Assembly: GCF_031454135.1 (NCBI RefSeq)
Contig: NZ_JAVDQF010000001.1
Coordinates: 2,542,001 to 2,606,000, forward strand
Length of the DNA stretch: 64,000 nucleotides
From: Arthrobacter russicus
GTDB taxonomy: Bacteria > Actinomycetota > Actinomycetes > Actinomycetales > Micrococcaceae
Direction of reading: 5' to 3'
In this document: positions 16,084-23,677 of the stretch, in pieces
Layout of the letters: the number at the start of each line of letters is the position of its first letter
How positions within the stretch are numbered: the stretch's first letter is position 1
Position numbers and translations under genes: made by a program
Notes under the pieces: generated by a model
The model's database searches: none
What the model saw: the letters and a program-made list of their open reading frames with translations, nothing else
What the model was told of the DNA's origin: nothing

Positions 16084-17016
16084 CTACCGGCTCACCAGCT
16101 CCAACAGCACGGCTTCCGGCCGGCAGGCGAAGCGCACCGGGGCGAACCGTGAGGTGCCGATGCCGCCGGAGACGTTGACCGGCGTCGTGAGCCCTTTGCT
16201 TTCCCAATCATTGAGGCCTTTGGCCCGCCAGGTGGGCAGGTCGCAATTGCTCACTAGGGCGCCGTAGCCCGGGATGCAGAGCTGGCCGCCGTGCGTGTGG
16301 CCGGCCAAGATCAGGTCCGCGCCGGCTTCCGTGAAGTGGTCCAGCACCCGCTGGTACGGCGCATGGGTCAGGGCCACTTTCACGTGCGGAGCAGTGCCCT
16401 GGCTGGTCGAGCCTTTCGGCCAGCCGGCATAACGTTCGCGCTTCAAATGCGGATCGTCCACACCGCTGAAATCGAAGCGGATGCCATTCAGCGACAACGA
16501 CTGATTGCGGTTGGTCATCTCGATCCAGCCACGCGCACCGAAACCGGCATGCATCCGGGCGGTGTCGAGCTTCTTCGGTTGCTTTTTCGGCGCGCTGTGC
16601 TTGTTGCGCAGGTAGATCGCGGGGTTCTTCAGCACCGGAGCGTAGTAGTCGTTCGATCCTGGCACGAAGACCCCGGGGAACTGCATGAGCGGTTCCAAGG
16701 CTTCCAACAAGGGGTCGATCGCCTTCGGATTGGTCAGATTGTCCCCGGTATTAACCACCAGATCCGGCGTCAAATCGGCCAGGCTGCGCAACCAGTCCGA
16801 CTTCCGCTTCTGCCTCACGTCCATGTGGATATCGGACAGGTGCAGCACCCGGAACGGTGCGGAGTTGACCGGCAGCACCGGCACGGTTTCGCGACGCAGA
16901 TCGAACCAATTCCGCTCGATCAGCGCACCGTAGGCAATGCAGCCCGCGCCGAGCCCGGCCAGCGCGCCGACGCCGGCCAGCCAAGGATTGACTGACCGGC
17001 CCGATTCAGCGCGCAT
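16084..17016 (-). CDS. Class III (YkuE-like) metallophosphoesterase
   Basis: A 310-aa calcineurin-like phosphoesterase with an N-terminal membrane anchor (about residues 10-30). Metal-binding motifs occur in order: LSDIHMD, VVNTGDN, PGSNDYY (Ser in place of the usual His of GNHD), LTHAPY and AGHTHGGQL. The family includes UDP-diacylglucosamine-type and cell-envelope phosphatases; the Rv3683-type role is not established. Its ATG shares one base with the stop of the penicillin-binding protein gene (TGATG), so it is translationally coupled to cell-wall synthesis. Confidence 0.9.
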   Translation of the reverse strand: MRAESGRSVNPWLAGVGALAGLGAGCIAYGALIERNWFDLRRETVPVLPVNSAPFRVLHLSDIHMDVRQKRKSDWLRSLADLTPDLVVNTGDNLTNPKAIDPLLEALEPLMQFPGVFVPGSNDYYAPVLKNPAIYLRNKHSAPKKQPKKLDTARMHAGFGARGWIEMTNRNQSLSLNGIRFDFSGVDDPHLKRERYAGWPKGSTSQGTAPHVKVALTHAPYQRVLDHFTEAGADLILAGHTHGGQLCIPGYGALVSNCDLPTWRAKGLNDWESKGLTTPVNVSGGIGTSRFAPVRFACRPEAVLLELVSR

Positions 17017-19301
17017 CAGGGGTTGGTACCACCGCTGGCTGGCGGACTTGCCGGTGGAGCCGCTGGCGGGGTAGCCGGTGGTGAACTGGGGCTACTGGGG
17101 CTCGGCTGCGCCGGAGGTGCAGGCGGCGGATTGCCGTTCACCATCCTTGCCGGCGGCGCAGGGAACGGAGCTGTGTTGAAGTTCCCGGCAACAGCGTTCA
17201 TGTAGCTACTGAATGCGGTTCCGGCGATATACGCACCATCCAGCCGAGGGTAGGTCCTGCCATTGAAGGTTTTGTTTTGGTTCTGATAAAACACGTCTGT
17301 CGTGTTGCCGGTAGGATTGCCAAACCACGAAGCTGTGGCCAAACCGCTGGTCGTACCCACTACCCAGGTGTCTTGGCTAAAGTCGGTGGTTCCGGTTTTT
17401 CCACCCATATTTGCGACATTTTGGCTGGGCCGCGGATTGATGGCGGATCCTGAGCCCCCTGGTGCCGTGAACACTTGTTGCATCGCATACAGTGTTCCGG
17501 CGGCAACCTCGGGGGTGATAATGGTTGATTTGCAATCCGCGCTGGGCACTGGGAGCTGTTTGCCAGTGCCATCAGTAATGCTTTCGATCGCGATCGGGCT
17601 GCAGTAGGTGCCTTTGTTCGCAAAAGTAGCGTACGCATTGGCCATGGTCAGCGGATCGATTGAGTCGATACCGAGGAACTGTGATGCTTGCTCGAAGCTG
17701 AGTGGTTGCCGGGTATCGCCGGTTCGGAGCCCAGCAGCCTCAGTGATCTTCTTGATATTGCAGATGTCTAACTGGGCAGCCTCTGCAAAGGTGATTGTGT
17801 TGATCGAGCCGACCAAACCTGCCAGGGCGGTCCGAGTATTGTAGTCGCCATTACTGTCGTTAGGCAGCAAAGGCGTATCTGTTCCAGTGCCTGAGTAGTT
17901 ACTGGAAGTGGTGCCGCAACTATTGGTCCATCTGAAGCTCGAGGGGTAGTCCCGCTTAGCACCATTGACCAACGTGTTCATGGATTTACCGGCCTGAAGC
18001 CAAGCGGCAAAGACGAACGGCTTCATGGTCGAGCCGACCTGCATCTTGCCCAAACCGTTCAACGGATTGCCTTGGAGATCCACAGCCGGCACGCTGAAGT
18101 TGTACGAGGTCTGCCCGTTGGCAGCAACATCGGACATCTTGAAGTTCTGCGCCATCGCCCGGATCTTGCCGGTGCCCGGCTCCACGCTGACCATTGCCGA
18201 GCCGCGGTTCAAACGCTGGATGTCTTCCGGGCTGCTGGTCTTGTTCTGCTGATCCTGGGCGATGGTCTGCGCACCGGCGTCGAGCGTGGTCTTGATGGTC
18301 AAGCCGCCCTGGTACAGCAGCCGTGCACGATCGTCAGCCGTGGCACCATAGTCGGGGTTGTTCAAGAAGGTCCGCAGCACGTAATCGCAGAAGAACGGCG
18401 CGGTCGAGGACGTGGCGCAGCCCTGGGTCCGCGGCTGGACGTTCAGGGTCAGCGGCGTCGCGACGGCCTCGTCGTGCTGCGCCTGGGTGATCATTTTCAG
18501 ATCCAGCATTCGGCCCAAGACCAGATTGCGCCGGTCCGTGGCGTTCTGCGGCTGGGCGATCGGATCGAAGTAGGACGGGCTGTTCACCACGCCGGCCAGC
18601 ACTGCGGCTTGCGGCAGCGAAAGGTCTGCGGCATTCACGCCGAAATAGAGCTGCGCGGCAGACTGGATGCCGTAGGCGTTGTTCGCGAAGTTCACGATGT
18701 TCAAGTAGCCCTTGAGGATGTCCTCTTTGGAGTACTGCTTCTCCATCGCGATCGCGAGCTTCATTTCGCGGATTTTGTCCCCGGCGGTCTTCTGCGCACC
18801 GAGCTTGGCCTGATCGCCCTTGCCCGCGGCTTCCAGGTTCTGGATGATCGTGTTGTTCACGTACTGCTGGGTGATCGTGGAGGCACCCTGCCGGTCGCCC
18901 TTGGCGAAGGTCGCCACGATGGCACGTAGGATGCCGGTGGTGTCCACGCCGCCGTGCTCGTAGAACCGAGAGTCCTCAATCGCCACGATCGCGTTTTTGA
19001 TGTTCGGCGACATCTGGTCCAGCTCGACCGGAACCCGGTTCTGGTTGTAGAGGCTGGCGAGCACCGTGGTGCCGTCGGAAGCCATGATGTTGGTGACGCC
19101 TTGTGGGGTATTCACGTCGAGCTGCGCCGGCAGATTGTCGAAGGCGTTGATCGAGTTGCTCACAGTGCTGCCACTGAGGGCGGTAGCGGGCACCAGAAGG
19201 CCCGCCACTAGGACGCCGCAGAGCACACTCACACCCAAGAAGCCGATGAGCTTCCCCAGCGTGGTGGCAGTGTTGATGATCGGATTCTTTCGCACAGCCA
19301 T
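17016..19301 (-). CDS. ponA: Class A penicillin-binding protein (PonA2-like)
   Basis: A 761-aa bifunctional peptidoglycan glycosyltransferase/transpeptidase. A short cytosolic start and one membrane helix (about residues 15-38) lead to the GT51 domain with EDSRFYEHGGVD and GASTITQQYVNN. The transpeptidase domain has the SxxK serine in GSTMKPF, the SxN motif in GSINT, and KTG in GGKTGTTDF. There is a Pro/Ala/Ser-rich tail after about residue 715. No PASTA domain is seen. By eye, the part coding the transpeptidase C-half (17016 to about 18050) has less G/C at third positions than the N-half. An apparent -10 lies 6 nt before the ATG, so the mRNA may be leaderless. Confidence 0.92.
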   Translation of the reverse strand: MAVRKNPIINTATTLGKLIGFLGVSVLCGVLVAGLLVPATALSGSTVSNSINAFDNLPAQLDVNTPQGVTNIMASDGTTVLASLYNQNRVPVELDQMSPNIKNAIVAIEDSRFYEHGGVDTTGILRAIVATFAKGDRQGASTITQQYVNNTIIQNLEAAGKGDQAKLGAQKTAGDKIREMKLAIAMEKQYSKEDILKGYLNIVNFANNAYGIQSAAQLYFGVNAADLSLPQAAVLAGVVNSPSYFDPIAQPQNATDRRNLVLGRMLDLKMITQAQHDEAVATPLTLNVQPRTQGCATSSTAPFFCDYVLRTFLNNPDYGATADDRARLLYQGGLTIKTTLDAGAQTIAQDQQNKTSSPEDIQRLNRGSAMVSVEPGTGKIRAMAQNFKMSDVAANGQTSYNFSVPAVDLQGNPLNGLGKMQVGSTMKPFVFAAWLQAGKSMNTLVNGAKRDYPSSFRWTNSCGTTSSNYSGTGTDTPLLPNDSNGDYNTRTALAGLVGSINTITFAEAAQLDICNIKKITEAAGLRTGDTRQPLSFEQASQFLGIDSIDPLTMANAYATFANKGTYCSPIAIESITDGTGKQLPVPSADCKSTIITPEVAAGTLYAMQQVFTAPGGSGSAINPRPSQNVANMGGKTGTTDFSQDTWVVGTTSGLATASWFGNPTGNTTDVFYQNQNKTFNGRTYPRLDGAYIAGTAFSSYMNAVAGNFNTAPFPAPPARMVNGNPPPAPPAQPSPSSPSSPPATPPAAPPASPPASGGTNP

Positions 19302-19307
19302 TTCCCC

Positions 19308-19331
19308 AGTCTAACGGGGGCAGGCTAATCT
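19308..19331. promoter_or_regulatory. Divergent promoters with leaderless-type spacing
   Basis: Only 36 nt separate ponA (minus) from the DUF4177 gene (plus). TAATCT at 19326-19331 lies 6 nt before the plus-strand ATG. TAGACT on the minus strand (19308-19313) lies 6 nt before the ponA ATG. Both match TANNNT -10 boxes placed so that transcription would start at the start codon, the hallmark of actinobacterial leaderless mRNAs. No convincing -35 is seen. Confidence 0.45.
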
Positions 19332-19337
19332 GATGCT

Positions 19338-19493
19338 ATGACCAAGTGGGAGTACGCGACCATACCGCTCATCATCCATGCCACGAAACAGATCCTCGAC
19401 CAGTGGGGTGACGACGGCTGGGAGCTGGTGCAAGTTGTTGCCGGACCCGATGGAAAAGGCCTCGTGGCCTACCTGAAACGGGAGAAGCAGTAA
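19338..19493 (+). CDS. DUF4177-type small protein (Rv3678A-like)
   Basis: A 51-aa protein, ATG at 19338 to TAA at 19491-19493. MTKWEYATIPLIIH and WGDDGWELVQVV are the typical features of the DUF4177 family, whose function is unknown. It lies 2 nt before ridA, and the same pair is conserved in mycobacteria as I remember it, which supports it as a real gene despite its length. Promoter spacing suggests a leaderless transcript. Confidence 0.85.
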   Translation: MTKWEYATIPLIIHATKQILDQWGDDGWELVQVVAGPDGKGLVAYLKREKQ

Positions 19494-19495
19494 AC

Positions 19496-20005
19496 GTGAA
19501 CGATTCGCAGAATGGCGCGCCGTTGCAGGCGAACCCGGCAGTCAGCTCGGCGGTTGAAAGCCGTCTGGCCGAGCTGGGCCACAACCTGCCGCCGGTTCCG
19601 GCGCCGGTGGCCGTTTATGTCCCGGCCGTGATCAGCGGCAACCAGGTGTACACCTCGGGCCAACTGCCCACGGTGGCCGGAAAACTCACAGTAACCGGAA
19701 AGGTCGGCGCCGAAGTTTCCGCCGAGACCGCCAAGGAGCTTGCCGCGGTCTGCGCGATGAACGCCCTGGCCGCGGTGAAGAGCGTGATCGGCGATTTGGA
19801 CCGGGTCACCCGGGTGGTCAAGGTCAACGGATTCGTGTCCTCGGACCCGGCGTTCACCGGCCAGCCCGGTGTGATCAACGGCGCATCCGAATTGCTCGGC
19901 CATGTTCTGGGCGATGCCGGTGTGCATGCGCGTGCGGCTGTGGGGGTGGCGGTCTTGCCGTTGGACGCCCCCGTGGAGGTTGATCTGATTGTTGAGTTCC
20001 AGTAA
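19496..20005 (+). CDS. ridA: RidA family protein
   Basis: A 169-aa RidA/YjgF-like protein. The family hydrolyses reactive enamines and imines such as 2-aminoacrylate, formed by PLP enzymes. Typical features are SGNQVYTSGQLPTVAG, NALAAVKSVIGDLDRVTRVVKVNGFV and the C-terminal ARAAVGVAVLPLDAPVEVDLIVEF. A classical catalytic Arg in the C(x)RAxV position is replaced by ARAAV with Arg retained. Start is GTG at 19496, 2 nt after the DUF4177 stop. Its end overlaps the NUDIX gene by 17 nt. Confidence 0.88.
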   Translation: MNDSQNGAPLQANPAVSSAVESRLAELGHNLPPVPAPVAVYVPAVISGNQVYTSGQLPTVAGKLTVTGKVGAEVSAETAKELAAVCAMNALAAVKSVIGDLDRVTRVVKVNGFVSSDPAFTGQPGVINGASELLGHVLGDAGVHARAAVGVAVLPLDAPVEVDLIVEFQ

Positions 20006-20930
20006 CCCCGCCGTAGCCAAATCGCCGTTGAAGCGGCGCTTTCAGCTCTGGCAGGACGAACTCGAAGCGGCGCAGAGCTGGGTGGAACACGGCGAACGGA
20101 CGCCGACCAAGGCCCGCTACGCCTCATCGCTGGTGCTGCTGCGGGACAGCTCAAAAGGCCCGGAGACCTACCTGAACTACCGGCGCGGCAATTCCCCGCT
20201 CGGCACCGTCGCTTTCCCCGGTGGCAGCGTCGAAGTGGCCGACGACGTCGATTCCGGGATCGGTTGGGCCGGCCCCAGTGCGGCCGTCTGGGCCAAAACC
20301 CTGGGCATCGAAGACGCTGCGCTCGCGCGCAAACACCTTGTCGCGGTGATCCGGGAAACCTTCGAAGAGACCGGCATCCTCCTGGCCGGATCGGACGCTT
20401 CGTCCTTGATCGACGTCGTGCCCTCGCCGGAGTGGATGCGCAAACGCGAGGCTTTGGCCGCGCAGGAATTCTCCTTCCAGGAGATGCTCGGCAAGCGCGG
20501 GCTGGTGCTGCGTACCGATCTGCTCCGGCCGGTGGTGAACTGGATCAGCCCGGACTTCGCGCACCGGCGGTTCAACACCCGTTACTTTGCCGCCGCGACC
20601 CCGGTCAACCAGACGCCGACTCCGTTGGAGAGCAAGAGCCCGTGGGCCAGTTGGGTCTGCCCGGCCAAATTGATCGAGGAACGGGAGACCACGAACCTGG
20701 GTGACTCGATCGGCCAGCCGAACACCGTGGGCCGGACCTTGGGCGAGTTGGTCAGCTCCGGCTGCGACTTGATCCTGAGCAAGATCGCGCTCTCCCGCGG
20801 GTGCATCGCCTATTTGAACCACAAGCGGTCGGGCCTGGCATACCAGCCCCGGCTCGTGGTGGAAGACGGCACGTTCTGGCTGGAAATCGACGTCGCCACG
20901 CTGCCTGACGGAGTGTGCCGGGAGCGCTGA
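19989..20930 (+). CDS. NUDIX hydrolase with a long insertion in the Nudix box (NUDT19-like)
   Basis: A 313-aa protein. The Nudix box begins FPGGSVE and ends RETFEETGIL, but about 40 residues lie between the Gly-rich start and the REx2EE helix, as in the peroxisomal NUDT19/RP2 group of CoA diphosphatases. The likely reaction is hydrolysis of CoA or an acyl-CoA to phosphopantetheine and 3',5'-ADP; this is inferred from family only. Start is TTG at 19989, overlapping ridA, which implies coupling. In other actinobacteria an MBL-fold gene often follows; here the operon ends at a large hairpin. Confidence 0.85.
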   Translation: MLSSSNPAVAKSPLKRRFQLWQDELEAAQSWVEHGERTPTKARYASSLVLLRDSSKGPETYLNYRRGNSPLGTVAFPGGSVEVADDVDSGIGWAGPSAAVWAKTLGIEDAALARKHLVAVIRETFEETGILLAGSDASSLIDVVPSPEWMRKREALAAQEFSFQEMLGKRGLVLRTDLLRPVVNWISPDFAHRRFNTRYFAAATPVNQTPTPLESKSPWASWVCPAKLIEERETTNLGDSIGQPNTVGRTLGELVSSGCDLILSKIALSRGCIAYLNHKRSGLAYQPRLVVEDGTFWLEIDVATLPDGVCRER

Positions 20931-20960
20931 TCCCCGCCTAACCGTTCCGGTCTAACCGAA

Positions 20961-21026
20961 GAACGCCGCCGTTTTTGGATCACGCCATAGAAATTTCCGT
21001 GGCGTGATCCAAAAACGGCGGCGTTC
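20961..21026. repeat. Perfect 27-bp inverted repeat between convergent genes
   Basis: Arms at 20961-20987 and 21000-21026 are perfectly complementary over 27 bp, with a 12-nt loop. The arms contain a T5/A5 run in mid-stem. It lies between the NUDIX gene (plus) and crp (minus) and is likely a bidirectional terminator, or an intergenic repeat family member. Confidence 0.8.
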
Positions 21027-21070
21027 GTTGACCTAGGGTGGCGCGTCAGCGACTCGAAAGGGCCAGCGCT

Positions 21071-21748
21071 TTATCGGCTGCGCTGGCGCAAGCGGTTGAT
21101 GTCCAGAATCACCACGGCGCGGGCTTCGAGCCGCAACCAGCCGCGCTGCACGAACTCGGCGAGGGCTTTGTTCACGGTCTCCCGGGAAGCGCCGACCAGT
21201 TGGGCCAACTCTTCCTGGGTCAGTTCGTGGGCCACCAGGACGCCGTCCGTGGCCGGCCGGCCGAAGCGCTCGGACAAATCGATCAATGCCTTGGCCACGC
21301 GGCCGGGCACGTCGGAGAAGACCAGGTCGGAAAGGTTGTCATTGGTGCGGCGGAGCCTGCGGGCCAGGGCTTGCAGCAATTGTGCGGAAACTTCGGGGCG
21401 GGTCTGCAGCAACGCCCGAAGGCTCTCATTGCGCAGCCCGGCCAGCCGGGTCTCGGAAACCGCGGTAGCGGTCGCGGTCCGCGGGCTGGGGTCGAAAAGC
21501 GCCATTTCACCGAACAGTTCGCCCGGGCCCAGGATCGCGAGCAGGGATTCCCGGCCGTCCGGGGCAGTGCGTCCCAGCTTCACTTTGCCGGAGACGATGA
21601 AGTACAGCTGGTCACCTTGATCGCCCTCGTGGAAGACCGAGGCGCCGCGGGAGAGGTCCACCTCGGTGAGCTCGTCCGTGAGCAACCGGAAAGCCTCGTC
21701 GTCCAACGTCGCGAAGAGCGGTGCCCGGCGAAGTACTTCGATGTCCAT
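21071..21748 (-). CDS. crp: Crp/Fnr family cAMP-type transcription regulator
   Basis: A 225-aa regulator like GlxR and Rv3676. The cyclic-nucleotide domain (about residues 20-115) has the phosphate-binding cassette GELFGEMALFDPSPRTATATA, whose Arg and Ser/Thr pattern fits cAMP binding. The C-terminal winged helix (about 150-215) has HELTQEELAQLVGASRETVNKAL. It is a global regulator of carbon and respiratory genes in relatives. The start is ATG at 21748 with AGGAG 6 nt upstream; an upstream in-frame extension to 21877 lacks support. A TGTGA-N6-type site about 60 nt upstream suggests autoregulation. Confidence 0.93.
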   Translation of the reverse strand: MDIEVLRRAPLFATLDDEAFRLLTDELTEVDLSRGASVFHEGDQGDQLYFIVSGKVKLGRTAPDGRESLLAILGPGELFGEMALFDPSPRTATATAVSETRLAGLRNESLRALLQTRPEVSAQLLQALARRLRRTNDNLSDLVFSDVPGRVAKALIDLSERFGRPATDGVLVAHELTQEELAQLVGASRETVNKALAEFVQRGWLRLEARAVVILDINRLRQRSR

Positions 21749-21809
21749 GAATTCTCCTGAGTAAAAGTCAGCGCGTACTGGGCCAATTGTTTCAGATAAT
21801 TCGCAAGAA

Positions 21810-21825
21810 TGTGACGAACTTGGCA
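21810..21825. promoter_or_regulatory. Candidate Crp-binding site upstream of crp
   Basis: TGTGACGAACTTGGCA matches the consensus TGTGA-N6-TCACA at 8 of 10 specified positions. It is centred about 70 nt upstream of the crp start codon. Confidence 0.45.
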
Positions 21826-21980
21826 TTGCGTTCGGTTTCAGCCGGTTCTGGACCCCGTTGAAGCAGGACTGGGGCACGCTGCCGGAGGCGTCGGCCCGGC
21901 TTGTTGCGAGTGATTCTAGGCAGCAGCTTTGGATCGATCATGAAGCCCTGAAAAGCCGGTGCAGCCGGCCGGGGAGCGGC

Positions 21981-21986
21981 TAGACT
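21981..21986 (+). promoter_or_regulatory. -10 element of marP
   Basis: TAGACT 34 nt before the marP ATG is a TANNNT -10 box. An AGGGGA ribosome-binding site lies 6 nt before the ATG. The -35 region is not clear. Confidence 0.35.
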
Positions 21987-22020
21987 GGCAGTTCGTCTTT
22001 ATCCAGGCAGGGGATGGTGC

Positions 22021-23202
22021 ATGTTCGGTCTGAGCTGGCTCGACATACCGTTGATCATCTTGCTCATCTGGCAGTTGTTCTATGGCTGGCGGGTCGGTTT
22101 CCTGATCAGCCTCTGCGGCGTGCTCGGCTTCGCCGCCGGGGCGGCCGGCGCGTTTTTCGCGGTGCCGTTGGTCAGTGCTTGGATGGGCGATTCCGGTTGG
22201 CGGCTGGCCGCCATCGCGGGCGCTGCCCTGGCCCTGATCGTGGTCGGATACTCGATCGGCGTCGGCATCGGCAGCTGGCTCAGCCGCGGTGTGAAACTCC
22301 GCCCGCTCAAAGCCGTGAACCGGGTCTTCGGCGCGCTGGCGTCCTTCGTGATCGCGGCTCTGCTGATTTCTCCGGTCGCGTTCAGCCTGTCCAACCTGGG
22401 CGTGCCGTTCGTCTCCCAGGCGCTGAGCCAGTCCGGCGTGATCCGGACCATCGATTCACTCACCCCCACGCCGATCCGGCAGGCCATCGCGCAATGGCGC
22501 TCCGCCGCAGTGAACCAAGGCATCCCGCAGCTCTTCAACCAGCTCGGACCGGTCACCCCGGTGCCGACGCCGGACGCCCGCACGGACACGCCGAGCCTGA
22601 ACAACGCGGCGCAATCGGTGCTCAAGATCACCGGAACCGCCTTCCAATGCGGACAGAACCAGACCGGCACCGGCTTCGTGGCCGCGCCCGGCCGGGTGGT
22701 GACCAATGCGCACGTGGTTGCCGGGGTGAGCCAGCCGGTGGTGGAAACCCGCGGCGGCGCTTTGCCGGGCCGGATCGTCTACTTCGACCCGGTGCAGGAT
22801 CTCGCGGTGATCGCCGTGGACGGGCTCAACATCGCCCCGCTGGCCGTCGGCCAAGACCTGGCGATCGGCGATCAGAGCGCCTTCCAGGGCTACCCCTTCG
22901 GCGGGCCGTTCCAGTCCAAGCCGGCAGCCGTGCAGAGCAAGGGCAGCGTTCTGGTGCCGGACATTTACGGTGCCAACCGGCACCCGGAAGAGGTGTACCA
23001 GCTGGCCGGCGACGTGCAGCCGGGGAACTCCGGCGGCCCGCTGCTGGATTTGGACGGCCGGGTGGTCGGCGTGGTCTTCGCCAAGGCAGATTCCAATGAG
23101 CAGATCGGCTACGCCTTCACGCTCACCGAAGTCGCTCCGGTGCTGCAACAAGCCGCCGGGCTGAACAATCAGGTGTCCTCCGGGCAGTGCGTCAAGAAGT
23201 AG
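22021..23202 (+). CDS. marP: MarP-type membrane serine protease (CvpA domain plus trypsin fold)
   Basis: A 393-aa protein. Four membrane helices of the CvpA/colicin V production type fill about residues 5-125. A linker leads to an extracellular chymotrypsin-fold protease (about 195-385). The catalytic triad is visible as His in VTNAHVVAG, Asp in DLAVIAV and Ser in PGNSGGPLL. Two cysteines (FQCGQN and the near-terminal QCVKK) may form the redox-sensitive disulfide described for mycobacterial MarP (Rv3671c), which supports acid resistance by processing a peptidoglycan hydrolase. The ATG has a good upstream site. The gene is monocistronic. Confidence 0.93.
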   Translation: MFGLSWLDIPLIILLIWQLFYGWRVGFLISLCGVLGFAAGAAGAFFAVPLVSAWMGDSGWRLAAIAGAALALIVVGYSIGVGIGSWLSRGVKLRPLKAVNRVFGALASFVIAALLISPVAFSLSNLGVPFVSQALSQSGVIRTIDSLTPTPIRQAIAQWRSAAVNQGIPQLFNQLGPVTPVPTPDARTDTPSLNNAAQSVLKITGTAFQCGQNQTGTGFVAAPGRVVTNAHVVAGVSQPVVETRGGALPGRIVYFDPVQDLAVIAVDGLNIAPLAVGQDLAIGDQSAFQGYPFGGPFQSKPAAVQSKGSVLVPDIYGANRHPEEVYQLAGDVQPGNSGGPLLDLDGRVVGVVFAKADSNEQIGYAFTLTEVAPVLQQAAGLNNQVSSGQCVKK

Positions 23203-23229
23203 CGCACCGCGCCAAGCCGCACACCGGGC

Positions 23230-23673
23230 TCAGCCGAGCAGCTTCGCCAAATGCTGGATCGCCAAAGCGTAGCCGTTGATCCCGGCGCCGACGATCACCG
23301 CGGAGGAGACCGCGGAGAGCTGCGAGTGGTGCCGGAATTCTTCGCGGGCGTGCACATTGGAGATGTGCACCTCGACGGTGGGCAGCCCGACGCCGGAAAT
23401 CGCGTCGCGCAGGGCGATCGAGGTGTGCGAATACGCTCCGGCATTGATCACGATGCCGTCCGCAGTGCCCCGGGCGGCATGGATGGCGTCCAACAGGTCG
23501 CCTTCATGGTTGGACTGGATGCATTCCACCGAAAAGCCGGCGGATTCCGCGGTCGATATGCACAGCTCATTGACCTCGTCCAAGGTCGCGGAGCCGTAGA
23601 CGGCCGGCTCGCGGCTGCCGAGCAAGTTGAGATTGGGCCCGTTGAGGACCAAGAGGTTGCCGGTGGAGGTCAT
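23230..23673 (-). CDS. aroQ: Type II 3-dehydroquinate dehydratase
   Basis: A 147-aa enzyme converting 3-dehydroquinate to 3-dehydroshikimate. Family landmarks are NGPNLNLLGSREPAVYG (catalytic Tyr and lid Arg region), INAGAYSHTSIALRDA, and VEVHISNVHAREEFRHHS with the catalytic His. ATG at 23673 lies 4 nt after the DeoR stop, so aroQ is the last gene of an SBP-permease-permease-deoR-aroQ operon. This context, with no other aro genes nearby, points to catabolic use (quinate, shikimate or cyclitol-like substrates) rather than, or in addition to, aromatic biosynthesis. Confidence 0.93.
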   Translation of the reverse strand: MTSTGNLLVLNGPNLNLLGSREPAVYGSATLDEVNELCISTAESAGFSVECIQSNHEGDLLDAIHAARGTADGIVINAGAYSHTSIALRDAISGVGLPTVEVHISNVHAREEFRHHSQLSAVSSAVIVGAGINGYALAIQHLAKLLG

Positions 23674-23677
23674 GGCT

